Shown piece by piece: positions 50,293 to 58,857 of a stretch of DNA of 64,000 nucleotides (its first letter is position 1; the number at the start of each line of letters is the position of its first letter). Source of the DNA: an uncultured bacterium (GTDB taxonomy: Bacteria; Nitrospirota; Thermodesulfovibrionia; Thermodesulfovibrionales; Thermodesulfovibrionaceae); contig CALLBR010000039.1 of assembly GCA_937998865.1 (NCBI GenBank), forward strand, positions 1-64,000, given 5' to 3'. The translations under genes and the position numbers were made by a program. The notes beneath the pieces are model-generated. The model did no database searches. It had not been told where the DNA came from and saw only the letters and a list, made by a program, of their open reading frames with translations.

Positions 50293-51243
50293 ATGATAGT
50301 TACAACATCATTACTGGAAGAAATTGCAAAGCTTGATCCTCCCCTAAGAACTGCCTTTATTGAGATAATGAAGGGCATAGAGAAAGCTATTGGAGATGTA
50401 GTAACAAGGCGAGATTTTCTTGAGCTCAGTGAGAGGGTTAACCGAATTGCCAAAGCTGTAGAAGAGCTTGCAGAGGCTCAAATAAAAAGTGAGGAGCGTT
50501 TAAGTAAAGTTGAAAAAGCCCTTAAGGAACTGGCAGAAGCCCAGAAGAAGACAGAAGAAAGGCTTAATAGGCTTGAAGAGGTTGTAACAGAGCTAGCAGA
50601 AGCTCAGAAGAAGACAGAAGAGAGGCTTAATAGGCTTGAAGAGGTTGTAACAGAACTGGCAGAAGCTCAGAAGAAAACAGAAGAGAGGCTTAATAGGCTT
50701 GAAGAGGTTGTAACAGAACTGGCAGAAGCCCAGAAGAAAACAGAAGAGAGGCTTAATAGGCTTGAAGAGGTTGTAACAGAACTGGCAGAAGCTCAGAAGA
50801 AGACAGAAGAAAGACTCAACAAACTTATTGAAGAACACATAAAGACAAGAGAGCAAGTTGGTTCTTTGGCTCATACAGTAGGGTATTTTCTTGAAAATGA
50901 AGCATATAAGTATCTACCAAAGCTTCTAATGAAAGACTTTGGCATTACTGTGGAAGGTTCTCTAATAAGAGATTATATAGAAGTATCCCCTAACAAATAT
51001 GAGGAAATAAATATTATTGGTAAAGGAAGAAAGAATGGTAATGAGGTTATAATATTGGGAGAGGCAAAAACTCAACTTAAGAAATCACACATAGATAAAT
51101 TTATTTCTTTGGTAAAAAAGATTGAGAAATTTTATCCTTCTGACAAGATACTCATTTTTGTAACCCATCAAACTTCACCTCTTGTAAGAGACTATGCTAA
51201 TAAAAAGGGAGTGAAGATTTATTTTAGTTATCAGTTTGTGTAG
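50293..51243 (+). CDS. Coiled-coil repeat protein with PD-(D/E)xK nuclease-like C-terminus (DUF3782-like)
   Basis: 316 residues from the ATG at 50293. A short helical head (1-50) is followed by six 21-residue coiled-coil repeats (about 58-183; ELAEAQKKTEERLNRLEEVVT) encoded by 63-bp tandem repeats. The C-terminal domain (about 190-316) has KYEEINIIGKG...VIILGEAKTQ, like the core of PD-(D/E)xK nucleases: E257-x-K259 is intact, but N240 stands where an aspartate is usual. Similar proteins are common in thermophiles and some archaea; their function is not known. Nuclease activity is doubtful without the aspartate. It stands alone between mutS and polB. Confidence 0.75.
   Translation: MIVTTSLLEEIAKLDPPLRTAFIEIMKGIEKAIGDVVTRRDFLELSERVNRIAKAVEELAEAQIKSEERLSKVEKALKELAEAQKKTEERLNRLEEVVTELAEAQKKTEERLNRLEEVVTELAEAQKKTEERLNRLEEVVTELAEAQKKTEERLNRLEEVVTELAEAQKKTEERLNKLIEEHIKTREQVGSLAHTVGYFLENEAYKYLPKLLMKDFGITVEGSLIRDYIEVSPNKYEEINIIGKGRKNGNEVIILGEAKTQLKKSHIDKFISLVKKIEKFYPSDKILIFVTHQTSPLVRDYANKKGVKIYFSYQFV
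50464..50841 (+). repeat. 63-bp tandem repeat array within a coding region
   Basis: Six in-frame 63-bp units. The first (50464-50526) and last (50779-50841) are diverged, and four nearly identical units span 50527-50778. Each encodes three heptads of coiled coil. Differences between inner units are mostly silent A/G changes, suggesting recent duplication and selection for the protein sequence. Confidence 0.9.
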
Positions 51244-51268
51244 AATTTTTCAGAAAGTCAAATAACTC

Positions 51269-53626
51269 TTAAAAAAGTTTAGATTTTTTCTCAAAGGCTT
51301 TTAATATTCGCATGGAAAGGGGTATTATCTGATTTTCAATGTAGTATTCTAAATCAATATTCGAAAAGTCTGCCAATTCAATAGGATAAGCTCTTTCACT
51401 AATGGAGCCCTTTCCTTTTTGTATTACATATCCTATGACACTTCCCTGTCCGATGGTAAATCCCTTTTGAGCTAATCTTTTTGCTGCTACAACATGGGGA
51501 GCCATTTGTTTGTATTCAGAAAGAGGCTTTGACAGCTGTTCATAAACTACCAAATCTTTTATATTAAAATTTCCTTCTCTTAAGGCTTTAATCCTCTCTT
51601 CAAGGTATCTAAAAGCTGCTTCCATGTTTTCCTCTATTAGGCAAAGTCTTAAAATTTCCTGCTGTGTATGCCTTGCGTATCTGCAGAGATCTCTTCGAAT
51701 GATTTCAAGTCCTCTTATCTTTAGTTTTCCCATCTCATCAAGTAAAGCGTATCTTTTTTTTGCTGTGCCTCCAGCTTCTCTCGGTACAAAAAGACCTTTA
51801 AGGTAGTATCCTTCTAAGTCAAGTCTCATCATGCCGGGAAGTTCATTATTTATTTCTGAGAGAAATTTTTCAAGTTCTTCTTTATTGCCCTTTACCTTTA
51901 AAAATGCTGAATCAGTATCGCCATAAATAGGATGGAATCCTCTCTGTTCCGCTTTTTTAAGTACTTCCTTTATCCAGTATCTTCCAAAAGCTGAGATGGA
52001 TTCAGCACATTCCTTCGAGTACCATCTACTGGCAGGATAGGCATAGTAACCATAAGAGGCGTTGATTATAGTTTTAAGTGCTCTTTGTTTTGTATCAAGG
52101 GTATGATATTCAGGAGATTCAGGAGATAGTTTTTTAAGTTCTCCTTTTAGTTTAAGTCTATCTTTCAGAAGTTCCTCTACTGCAAGAGATTCAAATCCCC
52201 TCTTTTTAGTGCAAAACCAATATGGAAATTCAGGAACTTTTATTCCTTCTTCTTTACAACAAGAGCAATTAAGTGTTTCAATTGAAATGTTGTAAGTGGC
52301 AATGATTGAGGGATAAAGAGAGGCAAAGTCAACAACAGCAATGCCCTTGTGAAGTCCAATCTCAGGTTCTTTAACAAAACCTCCTTCAAAACTTTGACCT
52401 TGACGAGCCTTTATTTCATCAAATTTGGGTTGATTTGGAATAACTCTATTTTCTCTCTTTGCTCTCTTAATATAGTGCCATTCCACAAGCTGGCTATAAG
52501 GCATGCGGGAAGTATCAAAAAGAGACTGTCCTGTGATTTTTGTAAGTTCTTCAATTTCAGGTAAAAGCATCTTTGTAAGACTATAAACAAGCTTGCTGTC
52601 CTTAAGGCAGTATTGAGCAAGCCTGTCAAGTTCATGTCCTTTGTCCCAAGCTTGCATAATATCCTCATATTCCATGTCAAGTTTGGTATCTCCCAGTAAC
52701 TCTGCAGCCACATTTTTAAGAGTGAGTTGTTCACTTTGAAGGAAAGGAGATAGAATATTTAAGACAAAATTATAAATGTCTATGTGGACTCTTCCTGTGA
52801 GCCGAGCAGTGGTAAACCTTGCTCTTTTTGAAAGAGTTATTCCTGAATTGTCTCTTGACAATACTCCCAAGTTAACTTTCAGTGCTTTGGCTCTTTCTTT
52901 TAAAATAGGCATGTCATAAAGATCAGTGTTATAGCCAGCTATTATGTCAGGATCATAATCCTGAATAATCTTAAGAAATTCCTCTATAAGGGATTTTTCA
53001 TCTTTCACAAGAATTACATCTACAGAATAATGAGACTGTTGATAGGTGATGATTTTTTCTAAATTTTCACCAACTACCGATATCATTATGATTGAAGGAG
53101 TTCCTCTTTTAATCTCTATTACTTCCATATCAAAGGTAAGGAGCCTGAGGGATGGTTTAGGTTTATCTACTTTTTTAGTGATTTTTTTTGCTTTATCACC
53201 ATCTAATATGATTTCAAGCCAGTCAAGGCAGGAAAAATCTCGTTCTGCAAGATACACTCGTGGAGCACCAATTTGATATTCAAATTCATCAATGACAGAA
53301 CCTGAGCCTCCTCTTTTTGCTTCTAAGAATTTTATTTCATCTCTTACTTTTTGTAGATCTTGATGCCGCTGTGTAAAGATCATTAGAAAATCTTGCTCTT
53401 TACCATTTAAATTTTTAGAAACCTCAGAGATTTCCAAGACTGGAAGCTTCTTGTATTTGATTAACTCTTCAATTTCTACCTTTGCAACTTCTTTATCTTT
53501 GCACAAGACTAAAAAGCAAGGCTTATAGGAATTATCAATAACACTAATTCTTTTGCTTTCTTCATTAATGCCGAAAAGAATTATACCTTCTTGACTTTCA
53601 TCTATGTCTATGAGATATATAAGCAT
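51269..53626 (-). CDS. polB: Family B DNA polymerase (Pol II-like)
   Basis: 785 residues. The 3'-5' exonuclease has Exo I FDMEV (D166, E168), Exo II GYNTDLYDMP (D235/D238) and Exo III YCLKDSKL (Y339, D343). The polymerase has motif A DFASLYPS (D433), motif B KTIINASYGYYAYP (519-531) and motif C YGDTDS (D570, D572). All catalytic acids are present, so it should be active with proofreading. Bacterial family B enzymes serve in restart after DNA damage and translesion synthesis. An extended -10 ends 6 nt before the ATG and no ribosome binding site is seen. A four-cysteine cluster (C454, C456, C457, C472) lies after motif A. Confidence 0.95.
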   Translation of the reverse strand: MLIYLIDIDESQEGIILFGINEESKRISVIDNSYKPCFLVLCKDKEVAKVEIEELIKYKKLPVLEISEVSKNLNGKEQDFLMIFTQRHQDLQKVRDEIKFLEAKRGGSGSVIDEFEYQIGAPRVYLAERDFSCLDWLEIILDGDKAKKITKKVDKPKPSLRLLTFDMEVIEIKRGTPSIIMISVVGENLEKIITYQQSHYSVDVILVKDEKSLIEEFLKIIQDYDPDIIAGYNTDLYDMPILKERAKALKVNLGVLSRDNSGITLSKRARFTTARLTGRVHIDIYNFVLNILSPFLQSEQLTLKNVAAELLGDTKLDMEYEDIMQAWDKGHELDRLAQYCLKDSKLVYSLTKMLLPEIEELTKITGQSLFDTSRMPYSQLVEWHYIKRAKRENRVIPNQPKFDEIKARQGQSFEGGFVKEPEIGLHKGIAVVDFASLYPSIIATYNISIETLNCSCCKEEGIKVPEFPYWFCTKKRGFESLAVEELLKDRLKLKGELKKLSPESPEYHTLDTKQRALKTIINASYGYYAYPASRWYSKECAESISAFGRYWIKEVLKKAEQRGFHPIYGDTDSAFLKVKGNKEELEKFLSEINNELPGMMRLDLEGYYLKGLFVPREAGGTAKKRYALLDEMGKLKIRGLEIIRRDLCRYARHTQQEILRLCLIEENMEAAFRYLEERIKALREGNFNIKDLVVYEQLSKPLSEYKQMAPHVVAAKRLAQKGFTIGQGSVIGYVIQKGKGSISERAYPIELADFSNIDLEYYIENQIIPLSMRILKAFEKKSKLF

Positions 53627-53632
53627 ATTGTA

Positions 53633-53641
53633 AGTATACCA
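53633..53641 (-). promoter_or_regulatory. Extended -10 promoter of polB, leaderless type
   Basis: TGG-TATACT on the minus strand (hexamer 53633-53638) ends 6 nt before the ATG at 53626. No good -35 and no ribosome binding site are present. A LexA-like box was not recognised. Confidence 0.55.
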
Positions 53642-53723
53642 AAAAGATTTTAATTAGAAAAAAATGATGAGTGTAAATTTTTTATAGCCTTCAGAATGAG
53701 TAAATTTTTATTAAAATTTGCAT

Positions 53724-53751
53724 TTGCAAAAAAATCTACATTTGATATAAT
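53724..53751 (+). promoter_or_regulatory. Promoter of the B12-fold-like/GGDEF-like pair, leaderless type
   Basis: -35 TTGCAA (53724-53729), 16-nt spacer, extended -10 TGA-TATAAT (hexamer 53746-53751). Only 5 nt separate the -10 from the ATG at 53757. Confidence 0.7.
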
Positions 53752-53756
53752 TAACT

Positions 53757-54842
53757 ATGGAAATTTCAGCTTTGAAAAAAATAAGTGAACTGGTAGATAT
53801 TTCTGATGATTTTATTGAGATACTTAAAACTAGTATCCCCCGGGCAATGCCTTTAGTTAAATCTGAAATTTTATCAAATAAAAAGCTTTATCAGTTAATA
53901 GGTAACAATTCCATAAAATTTTTAGAAGAAGTTCTTGAAAATGAAATTAAGATTATTTTAAAGTCCTTAGAATTTGATAATTTTGATTTTTTAATGAAAA
54001 ATTTATCACGCTTATTTAGTATTTGCATAAATAGGGGTTTTCAAAAAGAGTTTTTCAAAATTGATAATTTTTCTTGGAGCCTTGCCCTCTCCTCGAGCAT
54101 GATTAGATATGGTGAGGAGATAAAAATGTTTTACTCCTACATTTATCAAAATTTTGAGAGAATTGTCTCCTATCTTGATTATAGAGAGACATCCTATGAA
54201 TTTGTGGGAAAATATGAAGAGTTCTTTAGAAATTATCTCATTACACTTTTAGAGGGAGATTCCATAGAAGCTCAAATTTTATTAAAAAATTTTTTATTAG
54301 ATGACGAAAAGAGGGAAAAATTATATTTTCATCTTTTGTATCCATGCATATATAAAATTAGAACTCTTTATGAAACAGGCTTTATAGATGAACAAGAGGC
54401 TTATATGTCTTTTTCTGTTTTAAATAAAACGCTCTCATCCATTTATGAGGAAAAAATTCAAAAAGAAAAATCAAAATCTTATTTCCTTTATTTACCAGTA
54501 ACAAACATAATTGGTGAAAGGATACTAAATTTTTATAATAAATTAGAAGCTAACATTCTATCCCATATTTTAGCTTTCAAAGGATTTGAAACCTTTCTAT
54601 CAAATGCTAATCAAATAATTAGTGAAAAAATTAATTTTGAGGAAAGTCTTGTCTTTTTATGGGGTATTTCTCCTTTTAATTTTGAAGATTTCAAAAAAAT
54701 CATTGAAACCCTAAGAGCTAAATCCAGTGAGAGTAAATTCTTCATTTTTTCCGAAGACTTGCATAGCACGCCTCAATTACAATATTATGGAATTACCTTA
54801 AATAATCCAAAGAAAATTTTAGACATCATAGAAAATGTTTGA
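53757..54842 (+). CDS. Putative sensor protein with B12-binding-like fold, cobalamin motif missing
   Basis: 361 residues; no family is certain. Residues about 1-140 are all-helical (perhaps globin- or cap-like). About 160-232 (LLEGDSIEAQILLKNFL...YPCIYKIRTLYETGFIDEQEAYMS) follow the helical cap of B12-dependent sensors such as CarH/methionine synthase. About 240-361 show the alternating strand-helix pattern of the B12 Rossmann domain (GFETFLSNANQI, LVFLWGISPFNFEDFKKIIETLR). The DxHxxG cobalamin-ligand motif is replaced near 249-256 by NIIGERIL, so B12 binding is doubtful. It overlaps the PAS-GGDEF-like gene by 8 nt, so both probably act together. These fold assignments are inference by eye. 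Confidence 0.6.
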   Translation: MEISALKKISELVDISDDFIEILKTSIPRAMPLVKSEILSNKKLYQLIGNNSIKFLEEVLENEIKIILKSLEFDNFDFLMKNLSRLFSICINRGFQKEFFKIDNFSWSLALSSSMIRYGEEIKMFYSYIYQNFERIVSYLDYRETSYEFVGKYEEFFRNYLITLLEGDSIEAQILLKNFLLDDEKREKLYFHLLYPCIYKIRTLYETGFIDEQEAYMSFSVLNKTLSSIYEEKIQKEKSKSYFLYLPVTNIIGERILNFYNKLEANILSHILAFKGFETFLSNANQIISEKINFEESLVFLWGISPFNFEDFKKIIETLRAKSSESKFFIFSEDLHSTPQLQYYGITLNNPKKILDIIENV

Positions 54843-55794
54843 AAAATATTTAAAAAAAATTTTTGAAAAAGAAAAAACTGAACAGACTCGAGAAAGCGAA
54901 GAGGAAGTGAGGGGTTTATTGAGATTAAACATTGATTTTCTGATAGATTACATAGAAGAATTAGGAAACATAGTTTTTATAATTACAGATAAGGATTTGA
55001 TAATAAAGCATGCTAATAAAACTTTCCTAAGAATGGTAAATTTTGAAGATGTTAATGGAAAGAATTTAAAAATATTTCTACCTACCTACGTGAAACATTT
55101 ACCGATCCCAGAGAGTGAAAAGAGGGAAAAAATTTATCTTCATTTAAAGTGTAGGAAGCCAGATGTGAATATATGCCTTGAAGGTTATGTTTACGAGAAA
55201 AATAACATGCTTCTTTTCTTTCTAGAGAAAAGAATTTATGTTTATCATGAGCTTTATGAAAAAATATCAGAATTAAATAATGAAATCGCCGAATTAACAA
55301 GAGAATCAAAAAAGAAACAGATTCTTATAGAAAAACTACAGAAAGAACTCAAAGAGTCATTAAGAAAAGACTACCTCACAGAGCTATTTAACCGTTCCTA
55401 TTTTGAAGAAGTCTTAGAGAGAGAAATAAACAAGATAAAAAGATATAGAATTCCTTTGAGCTTAGTTTTAGTAGATGTGGAAAATTTTAAAGAGGTGAAC
55501 CAAAACTATGGAAGAACAACTGGAGACAGAGTCCTTAAGGACTTAGGTAAACTTTTATATGAGAATACAAGAATGGTGGACATGGTCTTTCGAATGGAAG
55601 AGGACAATTTTATTATTTTACTACCCAACACAAAGGGGGAGGGTGCTAACATTGTAGCAAAAAAAATAAAAAACTTGATTAACTCTACCTTATTTGAGGG
55701 TAATATAAGCATTTCTGTAAATACTGTATCTTTAGAGTGTAGCGAGGAGGATACTGTAGAATCAGTTATAGATAGGGTTTATAGAGCTTATTAA
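54835..55794 (+). CDS. PAS-GGDEF-like protein with degenerate active site and kept I-site
   Basis: 319 residues. A PAS-like domain (about 38-130; NIVFIITDKDLIIKHANKTFLRMVNF), a coiled coil (about 135-178), then a GGDEF-type domain (from 179; DYLTELFNRSYFEEVLEREI, LVDVENFKEVNQNYG). The signature position reads EEDNF (255-259) in place of GGDEF, so cyclase activity is not expected. RMVD (246-249) lies exactly five residues before it and matches the RxxD c-di-GMP-binding site. A c-di-GMP receptor role is therefore inferred. Its partner gene upstream encodes a B12-fold-like protein. Confidence 0.85.
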   Translation: MFEKYLKKIFEKEKTEQTRESEEEVRGLLRLNIDFLIDYIEELGNIVFIITDKDLIIKHANKTFLRMVNFEDVNGKNLKIFLPTYVKHLPIPESEKREKIYLHLKCRKPDVNICLEGYVYEKNNMLLFFLEKRIYVYHELYEKISELNNEIAELTRESKKKQILIEKLQKELKESLRKDYLTELFNRSYFEEVLEREINKIKRYRIPLSLVLVDVENFKEVNQNYGRTTGDRVLKDLGKLLYENTRMVDMVFRMEEDNFIILLPNTKGEGANIVAKKIKNLINSTLFEGNISISVNTVSLECSEEDTVESVIDRVYRAY

Positions 55795-55853
55795 ATTTTA
55801 ATTTCATGTTAAAATAAAAATTGTTTAAATAAAACTGAAAGAAGGGGGCTTTT

Positions 55854-56078
55854 ATGATTGACAAAGCTAAGGTTGAACAAGTTTTAGGGAAAATTAGAGT
55901 GGGGCTTATGGCTGATGGAGGTAATATTGAATTAGTAGAGATTAAGGATGACAAAATCTATGTAAAATTAAAGGGTGCCTGCGGAACTTGTCCTATGGCT
56001 ACTCTTACTCTTAAAAACTGGGTGGAGAAGACATTAAAAAGCGAAATCCCTGAAGTAAAGGAAGTAGTAGCTGTGTAA
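55854..56078 (+). CDS. NifU C-terminal-domain (Nfu-like) iron-sulfur scaffold protein
   Basis: 74 residues covering one NifU-like domain: MADGGNIELVEIKDDKIYVKLKGACGTCPMATLTLK with the cluster-binding C44 and C47 (CGTC). Nfu proteins carry 4Fe-4S clusters to target enzymes. A ribosome binding site AAGAAGGGGG precedes the ATG. It lies 59 nt after the GGDEF-like gene and 4 nt before amiC, so it may share the amidase transcript by position only. The cysteine desulfurase at 35049 could feed it. Confidence 0.92.
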   Translation: MIDKAKVEQVLGKIRVGLMADGGNIELVEIKDDKIYVKLKGACGTCPMATLTLKNWVEKTLKSEIPEVKEVVAV

Positions 56079-56082
56079 AGTA

Positions 56083-57297
56083 ATGTTCAGGATTTTTTTA
56101 TTTTTTTTACTCTTTTTTACATTATCACTGGCCTTTGCTGAAGAAAAACTTCAGATTAAGGATATAAGATATTACGAAATCAATAATGGTATAAGGGTCA
56201 TCATTGAAACCACTGGATTTGTTGAGTTTACAAAGGGGCAGCTAAAAAATCCAGAGAGACTATTTTTTGATTTTAAAAAAGTTCAACTAAACAAAGAGAT
56301 AAAAAAGGAATTTCTAATAAACAAACACAACATTGGTAAGATCCGCGTAGGTCAATTTGATCCTAATACTGCAAGAATTGTCTTTGATCTACTAAACAGT
56401 GAATATGAATTTAAAATTATTCAGCTAGAAGATCCTTCCAGAGTGGTCATAGACATCTACTCTGTTAAGGATAATGCCAGTTCCTTTATTGACATAAATA
56501 GAGAAAATGACAAAAAACTTAAACTTATTAAAAAGAAGATTGTGATTGATCCAGGACATGGAGGTAAAGATTCTGGTGCTATTGGACCTAATGGACTTAT
56601 GGAAAAAGATGTGGTTCTTGATATTGCTTTAAAGATTAGAGAAATAATGAAGGATAACCCTAAGTATGAAATTATTTTAACGAGAGACAATGATACTTTC
56701 ATTCCCCTTCAGGAAAGAACAGAGATAGCAAATAGAAATAAAGCAGATTTATTTATTTCAATTCATGCAAATGCTTCTTTAAACCCTCATGCACGCGGGA
56801 TAGAAACATACATCCTAAATTGGACTGATGATGAGGAGGCAATCAGAGTTGCAGCAAGAGAAAACGCTATATCAGTAAAAAAAATGAAAGAATTAAAAGG
56901 AGAGATAGGTACAATGCTTGCATCTTTGGAAAGAGAGGCTAAAAGGGATGATTCTGTAAAGATTGCAGGATATGTTCATAATTCATTAGTTAATGGAATA
57001 AAATTTTCCTTTCCAAGGAATGATAACGGATTAAAACAGGCACTTTTTTATGTTTTGGTGGGTGCTCAAATGCCTTCGTGTCTACTTGAAGTCGCTTATA
57101 TTAGCAATCCAGAAGAGGAAAGATTATTGGCTAATGAGAAATTCAGGATGAATATTGCCCAAGCAATAGCTGAGGGCATAGAGAATTATTTTGAGAAATC
57201 AGAAAAAGTTAGAAAAGTTAAATATACTAGTAACTTTTTAATAAGAGCGGACAATAAAAAGTCAAAAAACTCAAAAATAGGCTCCAAAAAACTCTAA
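56083..57297 (+). CDS. N-acetylmuramoyl-L-alanine amidase with AMIN domain (AmiC-like)
   Basis: 404 residues. Signal peptide (1-19), AMIN domain (about 22-128) that targets peptidoglycan or secretion complexes, and Amidase_3 domain (about 152-375). Zinc ligands H159 (DPGHGG), E174 and H228 (SIHAN) are present, and the catalytic E336 lies in LLEVAYISNPEE. A basic tail follows. It cleaves the bond between MurNAc and the stem peptide during daughter-cell separation. The two genes after it encode a D-aminoacylase and a C26 peptidase, which could act on released peptides. Confidence 0.93.
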   Translation: MFRIFLFFLLFFTLSLAFAEEKLQIKDIRYYEINNGIRVIIETTGFVEFTKGQLKNPERLFFDFKKVQLNKEIKKEFLINKHNIGKIRVGQFDPNTARIVFDLLNSEYEFKIIQLEDPSRVVIDIYSVKDNASSFIDINRENDKKLKLIKKKIVIDPGHGGKDSGAIGPNGLMEKDVVLDIALKIREIMKDNPKYEIILTRDNDTFIPLQERTEIANRNKADLFISIHANASLNPHARGIETYILNWTDDEEAIRVAARENAISVKKMKELKGEIGTMLASLEREAKRDDSVKIAGYVHNSLVNGIKFSFPRNDNGLKQALFYVLVGAQMPSCLLEVAYISNPEEERLLANEKFRMNIAQAIAEGIENYFEKSEKVRKVKYTSNFLIRADNKKSKNSKIGSKKL

Positions 57298-57303
57298 ACA
57301 AAA

Positions 57304-58857
57304 ATGGAATTATTTATAAAAGATGCCCTTTTAATTGACGGAACTGGAAAACCTTCCTTTCAGAGTAACATTGGAATAGAGGGAGAAAAAATAATTTACA
57401 TTGGAAAAGAGACCTTTGCAGCCAAGAGGGTAATTGAAGCAAAAGAACTTATTGTAACTCCTGGCTTTATTGATACTCATTCCCATTCCGATTTTACAAT
57501 TCTTGCAGATCCCAGGGCTGAAGGTAAAATAACTCAGGGAATTACAACAGAGATTAATGGAAACTGCGGAGTATCACCTTTCCCTCTTAGTGGTGAAGCC
57601 TTTGATAGAAGAATTACAGAAATTAATTCTTTAGGCTTAAAACCTTGGAAAACCATAGAACAATACATAGATCTCCTAAAAAAGGCAAATCCTTCTATAA
57701 ATCTCGCTTTTTTTTGTGGTCATGGTAATATTAGAGGCTCAGTTATAGGTTATAAAAATGTGAAGGCTAATAGAAAGCAGCTTAGTGTTATGAAAAACCT
57801 TCTAAAAAAACACTTTTTTTACTCAATAAAGGGGCTTTCTACTGGTCTCATATATCCTCCGGGAATGTTTGCAGAAAGGGAGGAATTAATTGAACTTAGC
57901 AAAATAGTGGCTAAATATGGTGGTCTCTATACAACACATATGAGAAGCGAGGGTGAAAAACTCTTTTCAGCCTTGGAGGAAACTTTATCTATAGGTAAAG
58001 AAGCAAAAATTCCAGTACATATTTCTCATATTAAGACATCTGGAAGAGAAAATTGGTGGAAAATAGACTCTCTCCTTAGCATAATTGAAGGCGCCCAAAA
58101 GGAAGGCTTAAAGATTACCTGCGATAGATATCCCTATACTGCTTCCTCTACGGATTTAGATGCTTTTCTGCCTTCCTGGATAGTGGAAGGAAGCAGAGAG
58201 GATATTATAAAGAGGTTAAAAAATTCAAAAGTAAGAAAGCAGATAAAAAAATATTTAAAATCAAAGGGAGAGAGCTTTCTTAAGAGTCTCCTAATCTCTG
58301 ATACCGCTTTTCACTCCGATAAAAAATTTGAAGGTAAAAGTTTAGGCGAATTAACAAACTTAGAGAATGCAGCAGATTTCATTGCAGACCTCCTAATCCG
58401 CTCAAACCTAAGGGTAGGTGCTATTTACTTTGGAATGAAAGAGGAAAATCTAATAAAAATACTTTCGAAACCCTATGTAATGATTGGTACAGACAGTTCA
58501 GCAAAATCAAGCAATGGAATTACTGCCCATGGAAAACCTCATCCAAGAGGCTTTGGAAGCTTTCCAAGATTTTTAAGAAGGTATGTTTTAGAGAAAAATA
58601 TCATAAAAATTGAAGAAGCTATAGAGAAAATTACTGCACTGCCTGCAAAAATTTTTAAAATTGAAAAAAGGGGACTAATCAAAGAGGGATATTTTGCTGA
58701 TTTAGTCATAATGGACCTCAATGAAATTGAAGATACCGCAACCTTTGAAGAGCCTTTCAAAATTGCAAAGGGTATCAAATATGTAATTGTAAACGGTTCA
58801 GTAACTGTAGAAGATGGCACACTTAGTGATATAAGAAAGGGGCAAATCCTCCTATGA
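57304..58857 (+). CDS. N-acyl-D-amino-acid deacylase (D-aminoacylase family amidohydrolase)
   Basis: 517 residues of the amidohydrolase superfamily. It has VTPGFIDTHSHSDF (H59, H61), GNCGVSPFP with the bridging cysteine typical of D-aminoacylases, GHGNIRG, THMRSEG, HISHIKTSG and GTDSSA near the end. The expected reaction removes the acyl group from N-acyl-D-amino acids, or hydrolyses D-amino-acid-containing dipeptides. It starts 6 nt after amiC and overlaps the next gene by 4 nt. Linked use in breaking down peptidoglycan peptides is inference. Confidence 0.9.
   Translation: MELFIKDALLIDGTGKPSFQSNIGIEGEKIIYIGKETFAAKRVIEAKELIVTPGFIDTHSHSDFTILADPRAEGKITQGITTEINGNCGVSPFPLSGEAFDRRITEINSLGLKPWKTIEQYIDLLKKANPSINLAFFCGHGNIRGSVIGYKNVKANRKQLSVMKNLLKKHFFYSIKGLSTGLIYPPGMFAEREELIELSKIVAKYGGLYTTHMRSEGEKLFSALEETLSIGKEAKIPVHISHIKTSGRENWWKIDSLLSIIEGAQKEGLKITCDRYPYTASSTDLDAFLPSWIVEGSREDIIKRLKNSKVRKQIKKYLKSKGESFLKSLLISDTAFHSDKKFEGKSLGELTNLENAADFIADLLIRSNLRVGAIYFGMKEENLIKILSKPYVMIGTDSSAKSSNGITAHGKPHPRGFGSFPRFLRRYVLEKNIIKIEEAIEKITALPAKIFKIEKRGLIKEGYFADLVIMDLNEIEDTATFEEPFKIAKGIKYVIVNGSVTVEDGTLSDIRKGQILL

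Noticed and set aside
50464-50841. CRISPR-like regular repeat
   Set aside because: Units are 63 bp, directly adjacent, in frame and coding; there are no unique spacers and no cas genes.
50593-50874. Minus-strand 93-codon frame
   Set aside because: It is the antisense reading of the 63-bp coiled-coil repeat.
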